A DNA stretch of 39,581 bases from assembly GCA_947473045.1 (NCBI GenBank), contig CANJCO010000047.1, positions 1-39,581 of the forward strand. The letters are read 5' to 3'. The notes under the pieces are model-generated. The model searched no databases and was not told the DNA's origin. It worked only from the letters and a program-made list of their open reading frames with translations. The number at the start of each line of letters is the position of its first letter. Within the stretch, counting starts at the first letter, position 1. This document shows positions 16,955 through 25,524 of this stretch, piece by piece. The stretch is from Myxococcales bacterium. GTDB taxonomy: Bacteria; Myxococcota_A; Polyangia; Polyangiales; Polyangiaceae. The translations under genes and the position numbers were made by a program.

Positions 16955-18147
16955 AGGCCGAGCTCCGAAAAAGCAATCAAGTTGAGCGGGTCGCCGCGGC
17001 GCAGCTGCGCCACGTCGGGTGGAATGAGCGCGAGGGCGTTGGCGCTCGCGAGGCCGAGCGCTGCGCCGCTGGCCTGATGGCGTACGAGCGTGACGTCGCC
17101 GCCGCCCACCACTGCCCGCGCGAACTCGAGGCGGCCCGGCGCGCGCGCGTGGTCGTGCGTGAGGGTGCCGCGCCACGGCTTCGGATGAGGCGCGCGATCG
17201 CCCTGCATTTTGCGTATCAGGGGCACTCCGAACAGCGCGAAGGTCACCATCGCGCTGGCGGGATTTCCTGGCAGTCCGAGCACGATCTTGCGTCCTGCGC
17301 GCCCGACGCAAATGGGCTTGCCCGGCTTGATCGCCACCTTCCAGAAGTCGAGCGTGGCGCCCGCGGCCTCGAGCGCAGGCCGCACCACGTCGTAGTCTCC
17401 GACGCTCACGCCGCCGATCGACACGAGCACGTCGCAGCTCTCGAGCGCGCTCGCGATCGCGGCGGTCACCTCTGCGAGCACGTCGCGTGCCCGCGGGAGA
17501 AGGATCGCCGTGCCCCCCGCGCGAGCGATCATCTCTGCGATGGCGACGCCGTTCGACTCTGGAATCGAGCCGTCCGGTCCGGCGCAGCCTGGATCGCGCA
17601 GCTCGTCGCCGGTGGCCAGCACCGCCACGCGGGGGCGCGTCGCGACGAGCAGATCGCGGCGGTCGAGAGTGGCCGCGAGCGACAGGTGCGCGGGCCCGAG
17701 GCGCGAGCCCCGCGGCGCCGCGATTTCCCCCGCGCGCAAGTCTTCGCCGCGCTTGCGGATGTGCTGACCGGGGCGGGCCGATCGCCCGAACGCGGCGACG
17801 CCCGATGTGACTTGTACGTCCTCCTGCATCACCACGGCGTCGGCGCCCTCGGGGAGCATCGCGCCTGTGAAAATGCGGCAGGTCGTGCGCGGCAGCATCG
17901 GCTGCGCGAGCGGCGCGCCGGTGCGGCTCTCTCCGGCGATCGGCAGCGACGCGGCGGCGTCTGCGAGGTCACTCGCGCGCACCGCGTAGCCGTCCATCGC
18001 GCTTGCGTCGAACGCGGGCCAGTCACGTCCCGCCACCAGATCTTCGGCGAGCACGCGGCCCCCGCACAGGGCCACCGCGACCCGCTCGTGGCTCGACGGC
18101 TCCGCCATGGCCAGCAGCGCCTGTTGCGCCTCTTCGAACGTCAGCAT
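16951..18147 (-). CDS. moeA: Molybdopterin molybdenumtransferase MoeA
   Basis: MoeA inserts molybdenum into adenylated molybdopterin. The 398-residue length is typical. Hallmarks: [39 protein letters not shown], the MogA-like core [10 protein letters not shown] ... [48 protein letters not shown] and [14 protein letters not shown]. It is coupled to moaC by a 4-bp overlap and follows the EpmA-like gene after a 52-bp gap, in which the operon could begin. Confidence 0.97.
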   Translation of the reverse strand: MLTFEEAQQALLAMAEPSSHERVAVALCGGRVLAEDLVAGRDWPAFDASAMDGYAVRASDLADAAASLPIAGESRTGAPLAQPMLPRTTCRIFTGAMLPEGADAVVMQEDVQVTSGVAAFGRSARPGQHIRKRGEDLRAGEIAAPRGSRLGPAHLSLAATLDRRDLLVATRPRVAVLATGDELRDPGCAGPDGSIPESNGVAIAEMIARAGGTAILLPRARDVLAEVTAAIASALESCDVLVSIGGVSVGDYDVVRPALEAAGATLDFWKVAIKPGKPICVGRAGRKIVLGLPGNPASAMVTFALFGVPLIRKMQGDRAPHPKPWRGTLTHDHARAPGRLEFARAVVGGGDVTLVRHQASGAALGLASANALALIPPDVAQLRRGDPLNLIAFSELGL

Positions 18148-18199
18148 GGCTCGTTATACATCGGGCGGCGCCGGCAGCGCCTGCCGCGCGACAATTCGC

Positions 18200-19111
18200 C
18201 TACAGCTCGCCCCAGCCGAATGCGATGACCTCGCCGATCGACGATGCGCCGCACGCGAGCATCGCGAGGCGGTCGACGCCGAGCGCGTTTCCTGCGGCGG
18301 GCTCGAGCCGGCCAAGCGCCTCGATGAGCTTGTCGTCGATCGGATAGACCTCGGCGCCCCGTTCAGCGCGCGCGGCCTGATCGGCCACGAAGCGCGCGCG
18401 CTGCTCGATCGGGTCGACCAGCTCGCCGAACCCGTTGCACAGCTCGACGCCGGCGGCATAGAGCTCGAAGCGCTCGGCCACCCTGGGATCTCCGGGCTTT
18501 TTTCGCGCGAGCGACGCCATGCACGCGGGGTAATCGGTGAGAAAAACAGCGCTGCCGAGCGTCGCCAGCCCGGGCTCGACTTTCTCGATGAGCAGCCTGA
18601 AAAAAAGCTCCTCTTCGTGCTCTGCCATCGCCAGCGTCTCGCGCTCGTCGCGGCCCGCGAAGCGCTCGAAGGCCTCGAGCACGGTGACGCGCGGGAAGGG
18701 CGGAAGCGTCGTGATGGTGGCGCCTCCCGCGCGGATCGCGCCGCCGGTGACGCGCGCGACGAGCTGTTCGGTGTCGCGCATCACGTCCTCGACCGAAGCC
18801 CGTGCCCGGTACCACTCGAGCATTGAAAACTCGGGGTTGTGGAGGTGCCCCTCTTCGTCGCGGCGGTAGGCTTTGCAGAGCTGGTAGATGCGCGGAAAGC
18901 CGTCCGCGAGCAGGCGCTTCATTTGGTATTCGGGGCTGGTCGCGAGAAAGCGCCGACCGCGCGCGCCGAGGTCGACGCCGAACGCGTCGAGGTGCGCGTC
19001 CATTCCGGGTGACGGCACAACGGCGGGCGTCTCGACGCGCAGAAAGTCGCGCGACTCGAAGAACGACGCGATGGCGGCCACCACGCGCGCGCGCTCCGCG
19101 AGGCGCTTCAT
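18200..19111 (-). CDS. epmA: EpmA/GenX-like EF-P lysyltransferase (LysRS-related)
   Basis: A 303-residue stand-alone class II lysyl-tRNA synthetase catalytic core without the anticodon-binding domain, the build of EpmA (PoxA/GenX), which attaches beta-lysine to a lysine of elongation factor P. Visible are the start ARVVAAIASFFESRDFLRVE followed by TPAVVPSPGMDAHLDAF, motif 2 CKAYRRDEEGHLHNPEFSML followed by EWYRA, VELCNGFGELVDP, and motif 3 GNALGVDRLAML near the C-terminus. EpmB and efp are not in the window. The ATG (19111) overlaps the stop of the upstream TetR gene (ATGA), an unusual pairing. Confidence 0.9.
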   Translation of the reverse strand: MKRLAERARVVAAIASFFESRDFLRVETPAVVPSPGMDAHLDAFGVDLGARGRRFLATSPEYQMKRLLADGFPRIYQLCKAYRRDEEGHLHNPEFSMLEWYRARASVEDVMRDTEQLVARVTGGAIRAGGATITTLPPFPRVTVLEAFERFAGRDERETLAMAEHEEELFFRLLIEKVEPGLATLGSAVFLTDYPACMASLARKKPGDPRVAERFELYAAGVELCNGFGELVDPIEQRARFVADQAARAERGAEVYPIDDKLIEALGRLEPAAGNALGVDRLAMLACGASSIGEVIAFGWGEL

Positions 19112-19752
19112 GTGGACGACAGCCCGCGCAGGAGCACGTCGGAGAGCTGCGTCGAGGCGCGCACGAGGCCGCCGCGATCGGCCTTGCCCAGCGCCCACGT
19201 GAGGGCCAGGCCGTCGAGCGCGCCGAAGATGGCGCGGGCGATCAGGTGCGGCGAGACGTCGGAGCGGAACTCGCCGCGGCGCTGGCCCTCGAGCACCACG
19301 TGCGCGATGACCTCGAGGTACGCCGAAAACTTGGGCGCGGCGTACTCTTTGAGCAATCGCGTCGATTGGCGCAGGATCACCGTCATGACCTCGGCCAGCT
19401 CGCGCTCGCTTTCGAGCAGGCCGAGCTGCAGCTCGATGATACGCCGCAGCCGGGCGCGCGCGGTCTTCAGCTTCGGCAGCTCGGCGCTCACGAACGCGAT
19501 GAGGCGCTCGACGCGATCTTCGAAGAGCGACACGAGCAGGTGCTCTTTCGATGTAAAATACAAATAAATCGTGCCGTCGGCGACCCCGGCCGCTTTCGCG
19601 ACGTCGCTCACGCGCGTGGCGTGAAAGCCGCTCCTGGCGAAGACTTTTACCGCGGCGTTCAAGATGCGTTCGCGCTTGTCGCTCCGCGCGCGCGGGGCCA
19701 CGGGCGCGGCACCCTTCGCGCGCGTATTTTTTTTCAGCGGAGCATCAGCCAT
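19108..19752 (-). CDS. TetR-family transcriptional regulator
   Basis: About 214 residues from the ATG at 19752 (an in-frame ATG at 19770 is also possible). A basic N-terminal tail leads into the TetR helix-turn-helix DKRERILNAAVKVFARSGFH ATRVSDVAKAAGVADGTIYL YFTSKEHLL. The C-terminal domain (LPKLKTARARLRRIIELQLG, PHLIARAIFGALDGLALTWA) resembles the FadR/YsiA-like regulators of fatty acid metabolism. It is translationally coupled to the EpmA-like gene; whether it controls that gene or itself is unknown. Confidence 0.9.
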   Translation of the reverse strand: MADAPLKKNTRAKGAAPVAPRARSDKRERILNAAVKVFARSGFHATRVSDVAKAAGVADGTIYLYFTSKEHLLVSLFEDRVERLIAFVSAELPKLKTARARLRRIIELQLGLLESERELAEVMTVILRQSTRLLKEYAAPKFSAYLEVIAHVVLEGQRRGEFRSDVSPHLIARAIFGALDGLALTWALGKADRGGLVRASTQLSDVLLRGLSST

Positions 19753-19807
19753 CGGGGCCGCCGCCATCAAAGGCCCGAGGCCCGGTCGACGCGCGGATCC
19801 CGGCGCA

Positions 19808-20068
19808 CTACTGCCCGGCGAGCAGAAACATCCGCTCCGCGAAAGATGCGATTTCCCGGCCGATCCACGGCCCGAGCGCCACGAGCGTGGCGGTCACGGC
19901 GAGCAGGCGGGGCAAGTGCGCGAGCGTCGCGTCCTGCACCTGCGAGGCCGACTGAAGCGCGGCCACGATGAGACCGACCAGCGCCGCCACGGCCACGACT
20001 GGCAGCGAGAGCGCGACCATCAACAGGAGCGACGCCTGTGCGTGCTGCACGAGGGTCGCGGCGGGCAT
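19808..20068 (-). CDS. SctS/FliQ-family export apparatus protein (orphan)
   Basis: An 86-residue protein with two membrane helices: ASLLLMVALSLPVVAVAALV running on as GLIVAALQSASQVQDATLAH, and LPRLLAVTATLVALGPWIGR. The block (LP)-V-GL-I-ALQ-A-Q-Q(D/E)-TL-P-LL matches FliQ/SctS, the small export-gate subunit of flagellar and type III secretion systems. No other secretion gene (SctR, SctT, SctU, SctV, ATPase) is in the window, so it is an orphan or belongs to a scattered system. Its ATG lies 4 bp after the stop of the lipoprotein gene, suggesting co-transcription. Confidence 0.75.
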   Translation of the reverse strand: MPAATLVQHAQASLLLMVALSLPVVAVAALVGLIVAALQSASQVQDATLAHLPRLLAVTATLVALGPWIGREIASFAERMFLLAGQ

Positions 20069-20072
20069 CGCT

Positions 20073-20501
20073 TCAGCCGCCGTCGGAGGGCGCGTCGGCG
20101 ATGGCGTCGGCAGCGCTGGCCGCGTCAACACTGGCCGCGTCGGGTGCGACCGAAGCATCGGGGCCGGCGGCGTCGGGTGCGACCGAAGCATCGGCGGCGG
20201 ACGTGTCGGCGGAGGAGTCGACCGCAGGCGGCGCCGCGTCGAAGGGAGCCTGCCCGTTGCGGATCTGACAAAGCGAAGACGACGCGCTCTGGCCCTTGGG
20301 CGGGCAGCAGAGGTCGGCGTTGGACTGACCCTGAAAATCAGAGGCCGGAGCGCACTCAAAGCCGTCGCTGCAGTCGTCGTTGCCGTTGAGGGTCGAGCAG
20401 CGCTCGCCCTCCGCCTGCTGGCTGCACCCGCCGAGGCCTGTGACGCTGCCGAGGGTCACGAGCGCCGTTACGGCCAGCCATTTTCCAATCGCGATTCGCA
20501 T
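20073..20501 (-). CDS. Small lipoprotein with Cys-rich domain and Ala/Asp repeat tail
   Basis: 142 residues. The N-terminus is a lipoprotein signal with lipobox GLGGC (Cys about 26). A middle part with paired cysteines (GERCSTLNGNDDCSDGFECA, ADLCCPPKG, SLCQIRNG) looks like a small disulfide-stabilised domain seen in Myxococcota lipoproteins. The C-terminal 45 residues are Ala/Asp/Ser/Pro-rich with an 11-residue repeat (ASVAPDAAGPD). It precedes the SctS-like gene by 4 bp. Function unknown. Confidence 0.75.
   Translation of the reverse strand: MRIAIGKWLAVTALVTLGSVTGLGGCSQQAEGERCSTLNGNDDCSDGFECAPASDFQGQSNADLCCPPKGQSASSSLCQIRNGQAPFDAAPPAVDSSADTSAADASVAPDAAGPDASVAPDAASVDAASAADAIADAPSDGG
20137..20194. 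repeat. Two 25-bp direct repeats, 33 bp apart, in the lipoprotein tail
   Basis: A 25-bp stretch starting GCGTCGGGTGCG is repeated exactly with a 33-bp period (starts at 20137 and 20170), so each unit adds 11 residues to the Ala/Asp tail. This looks like in-frame tandem expansion within the coding sequence. Confidence 0.7.
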
Positions 20502-20586
20502 GAGGCCGCGAAAACCTACTCGATATGGCCGGCCGAAGGAGCCTTTTTTTTGGCCATCGCCGGGCGGCCGGTGTCAACTGGTGCCG

Positions 20587-20838
20587 ATGCTCGTTATGGC
20601 CCCCGAGGCGCACCTGCCCGCGTCGGTCGTGGCCGCGTGGCACTCCTGCGCCGGGTTCTTCAAGGCGGGCGTGCAGTACAGCTCGGCCCACACGGGCGTG
20701 CCGGCCGTGGTCGTGGCGGCTGCGCTGCTCGTGCTGTCGTGGCGGCTTTTTAAAAGGGCGCTTCGGTTCGCGGTCGAGCTGGCGGCGGCGATCGCGCTCG
20801 TGCTCTTCGCCACGCAGATGGGCTGGATCACGTTCTGA
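20587..20838 (+). CDS. Small membrane protein of unknown function
   Basis: 83 residues from the ATG at 20587 (a GTG two codons upstream is also possible). The first third is soluble-looking (MLVMAPEAHLPASVVAAWHS), followed by two hydrophobic segments (PAVVVAAALLVLSWRLF and FAVELAAAIALVLFATQMGW) and a short end. No family recognised. It precedes the SDR gene by 42 bp on the same strand and may be co-transcribed with it. A run of eight T lies upstream at about 20544. Confidence 0.55.
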   Translation: MLVMAPEAHLPASVVAAWHSCAGFFKAGVQYSSAHTGVPAVVVAAALLVLSWRLFKRALRFAVELAAAIALVLFATQMGWITF

Positions 20839-20880
20839 CGCGCGAGTAACGTCCCGCGGCTCTTCCAAGGAGAACGTGGC

Positions 20881-21645
20881 ATGAAGCTCAGCGACTTGAA
20901 AATCATCGTGACCGGCGGCGCCGGCGGCATGGGACGTCACTTCGCGTTGCGACTCGCCGAGGCTGGCGCGCAGGTGGCCATCGGTGACGTAAACGAGGCG
21001 GGGCTCGCCGAGACGGTCGCCCTCGCGACCGGCCCGGGCAAAGTGCACGCAAAGACGCTCAACGTGGCCGACGAAGCCGAAGTCGGCGCGTTCGTGGCGT
21101 GGGCCAACGGCGCGATGGGCGGTCTCAACGGTCTCATCAACAACGCCGGAATTTTGCGCGACGGCCTGCTCGTTCGCAAAGACCGCGAGACCGGCGCCGT
21201 GAAAAAGCTCACCAAAGATCAGTGGGACGCCGTCATTGGCGTCAACCTCACGGGCGCGACGCTGATGGTGCGCGATGTCGTCGCCACCATGGTCGAGACC
21301 GGCCAGAAGCCCGGCGTCATCGTCAACATGTCGAGCGTCGCCCGTCACGGCAATCGTGGTCAGTCGAACTACGCGGCCGCGAAGTCGGCGCTCGCAGCCA
21401 ACACCGTCACGTGGTGCCGCGAGTTTGCGCCCTTCGGCATTCGCGTGGGGGCGGTCGCTCCGGGCATGGTTGAGACCCCGATGACGCAGGGCATGAACCA
21501 AAAGGCGCGCGATGCGCTGGTCGCCGCCATTCCGGTGGCCCGCATCGGTCTGCCCGAAGATTTGTGGCTCGCGGTGAAGTTCGTGCTCGAGTGCGACTAC
21601 TTCAACGGACGCACGATCGACGTCGACGGCGGCCTCACGATGTGA
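20881..21645 (+). CDS. SDR-family NAD(P)-dependent oxidoreductase (FabG-like)
   Basis: A 254-residue classical short-chain dehydrogenase: cofactor loop IIVTGGAGGMGRHFAL, NNAGIL, the catalytic Ser in NMSSVARHGNRGQSNYAAAK with Tyr and Lys of YxxxK, the PGMVETPMTQ segment, and the C-terminal FNGRTIDVDGGLTM. Asp after the second strand (AIGDVNEAG) suggests NAD preference. A strong ribosome site AAGGAG is 8 bp before the ATG. It could act as a 3-ketoacyl reductase or 3-hydroxyacyl-CoA dehydrogenase; the substrate is unknown. Confidence 0.94.
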   Translation: MKLSDLKIIVTGGAGGMGRHFALRLAEAGAQVAIGDVNEAGLAETVALATGPGKVHAKTLNVADEAEVGAFVAWANGAMGGLNGLINNAGILRDGLLVRKDRETGAVKKLTKDQWDAVIGVNLTGATLMVRDVVATMVETGQKPGVIVNMSSVARHGNRGQSNYAAAKSALAANTVTWCREFAPFGIRVGAVAPGMVETPMTQGMNQKARDALVAAIPVARIGLPEDLWLAVKFVLECDYFNGRTIDVDGGLTM

Positions 21646-21662
21646 GGCTTCGTCAGGTGGGT

Positions 21663-21686
21663 GCAGTCTGCATGTATGCAGGCTGC
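21663..21686. terminator. Hairpin between convergent genes
   Basis: GCAGTCTGCAT at 21663-21673 and ATGCAGGCTGC at 21676-21686 pair at 10 of 11 positions around a 2-base spacer, lying between the SDR stop (21645) and the lipoprotein stop (21689). It could terminate transcription from either side, though it lacks a clear T-run. Confidence 0.4.
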
Positions 21687-21688
21687 AT

Positions 21689-22750
21689 CTACTTGGCGAT
21701 CTTGTAGACCCCGCCTTTTCCGATGTTTCCGGCCTCGGTCCAGTACGCCGCGACCGCGTCCGTGACGATGCGCTTCGGCGCATCGCGCAGAGGCGCGATC
21801 AAGGTCGGGGTGCACTGGGCGAGGGAGCACCGCTCGACGGTGCCGTCGACGTTGAGGCTCCCCTGCGTGACCCAGAACAGGTCTGCGCCGTCGCTGGTGA
21901 TTCCGAACGGCACCGCCTGATTGAGCGCCACCGGGTTGCTCCCGCCGGCGCTCAGGTCGGTAAACGCCACGTTCGCGGGGTTGCCAAACTCGGTGAAGTA
22001 GACGCGCCCGCCAACCGGCGTCATGCCGTACGCTGGCTTGCCTCCAGCCTTGACGAGCTCGGTGACAGCCCCGCCCGACTTCGGCAATTTCACGATCGAC
22101 CCGTCTTCAAAGCTCACGACGAGATCGGCGCCGACGACGAGCGGCGCGATCGGTTTGGCGGCAAACGTCGCGACGAGCACAGGGTCGCCGCCCACTTTGG
22201 GGACGCTCCACAGCGAGTTCGACGCGGCCGTGGTGACAAAGACGTTGGTGGCGTCGAGCGCCACATAAACGCCCGAATTTGGGAGCGTTCCAATTTTGGT
22301 TGGGGCGTTCGAGCACCCGGCGAGCGAGCACCGGTACACGCTGTCGACCGAGCACCAGAAGATATCGGCGCCGTCGGTCGCGAGATCCTGCGTGCCGAAA
22401 GTGGCGGTCCCGGACGCGAGCGTCGTGACGTTTGCGCCGGTTTTGTCGGCGCGTCCGATGCGCGGCGAGAACGGCTCCGACCAGAAGACGTGGGTTGCGT
22501 CGAGCGCGATTCCCCAAGCCTTGGTGTCGGGCACGATCGCGACGATCGCAGGCGCAGCGTCGGCGCTGGCGTCTTGCGCCACGGCGCTGTCGGTCGCAGC
22601 GGCCGCATCTGCCTGGCTTGCGTCGGTCACGGCCGCCGCGTCGCCGATGTTTGGATCGAGCGCAGGGTTGGGCAAATCGAGCAGCGCCCCGCACGCGAGG
22701 GTGACGCCCGCGGCGACGGCAGCGATCACAGCGAGCCTGCGCTGCTTCAA
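21689..22750 (-). CDS. Probable lipoprotein with beta-propeller-like repeats
   Basis: 353 residues. A signal sequence ends in a possible lipobox (VTLACG), followed by an Ala/Asp-rich linker (about residues 36-66) and a body of repeats such as AWGIALDATHVFWSEP, LATDGADIFWCSVDSVYRCS, VALDATNVFVTTAASNSLWS and ITSDGADLFWVTQGS, a low-density propeller of the type common in Polyangia lipoproteins. The start appears to be TTG (22750-22748), overlapping the stop of the TPR gene (TTGA). It is the last gene of the kinase-TPR-lipoprotein operon and may be an extracytoplasmic partner of that system; this is inference. Confidence 0.78.
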   Translation of the reverse strand: MKQRRLAVIAAVAAGVTLACGALLDLPNPALDPNIGDAAAVTDASQADAAAATDSAVAQDASADAAPAIVAIVPDTKAWGIALDATHVFWSEPFSPRIGRADKTGANVTTLASGTATFGTQDLATDGADIFWCSVDSVYRCSLAGCSNAPTKIGTLPNSGVYVALDATNVFVTTAASNSLWSVPKVGGDPVLVATFAAKPIAPLVVGADLVVSFEDGSIVKLPKSGGAVTELVKAGGKPAYGMTPVGGRVYFTEFGNPANVAFTDLSAGGSNPVALNQAVPFGITSDGADLFWVTQGSLNVDGTVERCSLAQCTPTLIAPLRDAPKRIVTDAVAAYWTEAGNIGKGGVYKIAK

Positions 22751-23739
22751 AACGCACCTCCGACCGACACGCCAAGGTTGGCGCCGGGCGCTCCGAGGCG
22801 CGCCTCGACAGCGGCGGGTTTGCCTGCGCCGCTCGGCGCCGTGAGCGCGAGGGCGAGGCCGCCGGCGGCGAGAACGCCGCCTCCAATCAGCGAAACGGTG
22901 GACAGCGCGCCCATGGCCTTCGCGCTGTTCACGAGGTCGATGCCAGTCTGGTTGCAGCGCTGGTAGTCGCCGGAGCAGTTCGCTGCGGCGTCGGTTTTTT
23001 TGCCGAGAGCGACCACGCCGATCACGCTGCCGACGCCGAGTCCGATGACTCCGGCGGCGCCCAGGACGAGGCCGACGGTTCGCTGCGTGGAGGTCGCCGG
23101 CCGCGGCGCGACAGCCACGCCAGTCGCGGTGGGCACGGCGAGGGAAGCCGCCGGCGCGTCGCTTTCGAGCAGCGGAACGGTAATCGTCTGCGCCTCGCCG
23201 GCGGCGGTGAGCCTGATCTTGGCCGTGAACGGCTTTCGCCCGATGGCGCGCGCGACAACGGTGTGCTCGCCTTCGTCGACGGGCAGGGCGGTTCCAAACA
23301 TCGCTTCGTTCATCGGCTGCTCGTCACGCGTGACCTCGAGACCGGCTGTGGGCGAAGTGATCGCGACCGTAAGGTGGCAGAGCAGCGGCTCGAGCTCGGT
23401 GGCCTTGCGGCTCGCCTTCTCGGCCCAGTCGGGGTGCCGATCGCGGCTCGCGGCTGCTGCGTCGCGGTAGGTGACCCATGCGCTTGCCAGCTGCCTGTTG
23501 CGCTCGTAGCACGCGGCGAGGTTGAGCAGCGTGCCCGCTCCCGGGTCGAGTTTTTGGCTCCCCGCGAGCTTTTTGCAGGCCTCGGCGAGATCGCCCGCGG
23601 CCATCAGGCGCCGGCCTTCGGTGAACAGCGTCTCGGCGGCGGCCTTGTCGGCGGGGCTCTGCGCGTAACAAACCGGAGCGGCCAGCAGCGCGCTCGCCGC
23701 GACGCCGCACGCCAGGTAGCGGGTGTACAGTGCATGCAT
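22747..23739 (-). CDS. TPR-containing secreted/membrane protein
   Basis: 330 residues. A signal peptide ends near APVCYAQ. TPR-like helices follow (DKAAAETLFTEGRRLMAAGD, GTLLNLAACYERNRQLASAW), then a PEGA-like beta region (VAITSPTAGLEV, DEGEHTVVARAIGRKPFTAK), and a C-terminal pair of hydrophobic segments (GLVLGAAGVIGLGVGSVIGV and STVSLIGGGVLAAGGLALAL). This architecture is frequent next to Myxococcota Ser/Thr kinase genes. The start directly abuts the kinase stop (TAAATG), so the genes are coupled. Function unknown beyond a probable envelope scaffold. Confidence 0.85.
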   Translation of the reverse strand: MHALYTRYLACGVAASALLAAPVCYAQSPADKAAAETLFTEGRRLMAAGDLAEACKKLAGSQKLDPGAGTLLNLAACYERNRQLASAWVTYRDAAAASRDRHPDWAEKASRKATELEPLLCHLTVAITSPTAGLEVTRDEQPMNEAMFGTALPVDEGEHTVVARAIGRKPFTAKIRLTAAGEAQTITVPLLESDAPAASLAVPTATGVAVAPRPATSTQRTVGLVLGAAGVIGLGVGSVIGVVALGKKTDAAANCSGDYQRCNQTGIDLVNSAKAMGALSTVSLIGGGVLAAGGLALALTAPSGAGKPAAVEARLGAPGANLGVSVGGAF

Positions 23740-25152
23740 TTAGTTTCGCTCGCTCGGCAGATCGTCGGAGGTGGCCTTTAAGACTGGCTTGGGCTTGCCC
23801 GCGTCGATCGGCGCCAGCGGCGCAGTTGGCTTGGCTGCCGCCGCGGAAGCTGAAGTTGCAGGCGCGAAGCCAGGCGGAGGCGGGCGTTCGGAGTCGCCCG
23901 ACGCGGCCACGGGCGGTGCGTTGATCGGCTCGCGCGCGGTGGGAAGCGGCGCGACCGTGGGCGGTGAGCCGCCGGGCGAGACCAGCGCTCCTGTGCTTGC
24001 AGCGTGCGGGGGCGTCGTCGTCACGTGTCGAAGCGCGACGAACGCGGCCGCAGCGACTGCCGCTGCAGCAACGCCGGCGAGCGCGACGTGGCGCCAATCG
24101 CGGGGCGCGCGCGCCGCCGAACCGCTCGGCGCGAACTCGGTTTTGTCCCACGCGACGTCGGTGCTCGAGCTCGCCGATGACAGCACGCGGACGCTCACGC
24201 GCTCGCGCAGGGGCGCGGTTGTCGCGGACGACATGGCTGCCCCCGAGGCCATGTGCGCGGCAGCCGCGGCGGCCTCGGGCGACGCGAAAGCGGACAGCGC
24301 CTGTGCGAGCGCCGCGACGCTCTCATAGCGGTCTTCGCGGCGCTTTTCGAGGCACTTGAGCACGACGCGCTCGAGCGCCTCGGGCACGTCGGCGCGCAGC
24401 GAGCGCAGCCCCATGGGCGCGTCTTGAATGACCATCACCGTCAGCTGCGTCACCGTGTCGGCCGGAAAAGGCACCCGGCCCGAGAGCAGCTCATAGAGCA
24501 CCACGCCGAGCGCCCACACGTCGGACCGCGCGTCGACGTCGCGGCTGGAGCGAAGCTGCTCGGGAGACATGTAGTTCGGCGAGCCCATCACCGCCGAAGT
24601 GGAAGTGAGCGACAGCTCGTCGTGCCCGCCCGCCTTCGAGATGCCGAAATCGAGCACCTTCACGAGCGGCTTCGCGTTGACGCCCGTGGTGAGAAACAAG
24701 TTTTTCGGCTTGAGATCGCGGTGCACGATGCCGAGCGCGTGCGCCTCTGCAACCGCCTCGCAGGCTTGCAGCACGTAGTCGGCGGCCAAGGCGATCGGTA
24801 GCGCGCCATCGCGCACGAGCACCGCGTCGAGGTCGTCGCCCTCGAGGAACTCCATGACCATGAACGGTGCGCCGTCTTCGAGGCGACCGACGTCGGTCAC
24901 CCGCGCGACGTGCTCGCTCTTGAGCTTTACTGCCGCCCGCGCCTCGCGCTCGAAGCGCGCGACGGCCTCGGCGTGCCGCGGGGAGGCGCCGAGCATGAGC
25001 TTGATCGCGACGCGGTGGCCGAGACCGAGGTGGGTGGCGCCCACGACGATGCCCATGCCGCCCTCGCCGAGCACGCTGTCGACGCGAAAGCGCCCCGCGA
25101 TCACGTCGCCACGCTGCACGGGGAGTCGGCTGTCGCGCTCCGGATCAGTCAT
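23740..25152 (-). CDS. Transmembrane Ser/Thr protein kinase (Hanks type)
   Basis: 470 residues. The kinase domain (about 21-290) has the Gly-rich loop LGEGGMGIVV, Lys51 in VAIK, catalytic HRDLKPKN (144-151), DFG (168-170) and GSPNYMSPEQL. It is complete and expected to be active. A Ser/Ala-rich stretch and one membrane helix (VALAGVAAAAVAAAAFVALR, about 350-375) follow, then a Pro/Ala-rich extracytoplasmic tail without a recognisable sensor. It heads the operon with the TPR and lipoprotein genes. Its substrates could be read by FHA proteins such as those at 11637 and 34132; that link is inference. Confidence 0.94.
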   Translation of the reverse strand: MTDPERDSRLPVQRGDVIAGRFRVDSVLGEGGMGIVVGATHLGLGHRVAIKLMLGASPRHAEAVARFEREARAAVKLKSEHVARVTDVGRLEDGAPFMVMEFLEGDDLDAVLVRDGALPIALAADYVLQACEAVAEAHALGIVHRDLKPKNLFLTTGVNAKPLVKVLDFGISKAGGHDELSLTSTSAVMGSPNYMSPEQLRSSRDVDARSDVWALGVVLYELLSGRVPFPADTVTQLTVMVIQDAPMGLRSLRADVPEALERVVLKCLEKRREDRYESVAALAQALSAFASPEAAAAAAHMASGAAMSSATTAPLRERVSVRVLSSASSSTDVAWDKTEFAPSGSAARAPRDWRHVALAGVAAAAVAAAAFVALRHVTTTPPHAASTGALVSPGGSPPTVAPLPTAREPINAPPVAASGDSERPPPPGFAPATSASAAAAKPTAPLAPIDAGKPKPVLKATSDDLPSERN

Positions 25153-25203
25153 CGGTGAGCCCGAGCGTATCAGACATGCGCGTTTGACGGACGATCGCGT
25201 CGC

Positions 25204-25524
25204 TTACTTCAGGCCGGCGGCGAGCAGCTCTTTGTCGAGCTCTCCCGTGGCGGCCATTTCGCTCACGATGTCGCAGCCGCCGATGAACTTCCCCTTGATG
25301 TAAAGCTGCGGAATCGTGGGCCAGTTCGAAAAGGCCTTGATGCCGTCGCGCACGGCGGGATCGGCCAGCACGTTCACGGTCTCGAAGGTGACGCCTTCGC
25401 GCTTGAGGACATCGACGACCTTGGCCGAAAAGCCGCACTGCGGAAAGCTGCGCGTGCCCTTCATGAACAGGAGCACGGGCGTCTGCTCGACGAGGTCTTT
25501 GATGCGGGTGGTGGCGTCGCTCAT
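25204..25524 (-). CDS. grxD: Monothiol glutaredoxin (CGFS type, Grx4/GrxD)
   Basis: 106 residues with the family blocks [20 protein letters not shown] (Cys30), [48 protein letters not shown] glutaredoxins bind [2Fe-2S] clusters and pass them on, usually together with BolA. The bolA-like gene directly upstream overlaps it by 4 bp (ATGA), a well-known pairing. Confidence 0.95.
   Translation of the reverse strand: MSDATTRIKDLVEQTPVLLFMKGTRSFPQCGFSAKVVDVLKREGVTFETVNVLADPAVRDGIKAFSNWPTIPQLYIKGKFIGGCDIVSEMAATGELDKELLAAGLK

Noticed and set aside
18200-19111. Full lysyl-tRNA synthetase
   Set aside because: Only the catalytic core is present, with no N-terminal anticodon-binding domain, so EpmA/GenX fits better.
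20356-21783. A 475-residue minus-strand frame opposite the small membrane and SDR genes
   Set aside because: Antisense shadow; the plus-strand SDR has all catalytic motifs and a ribosome site.
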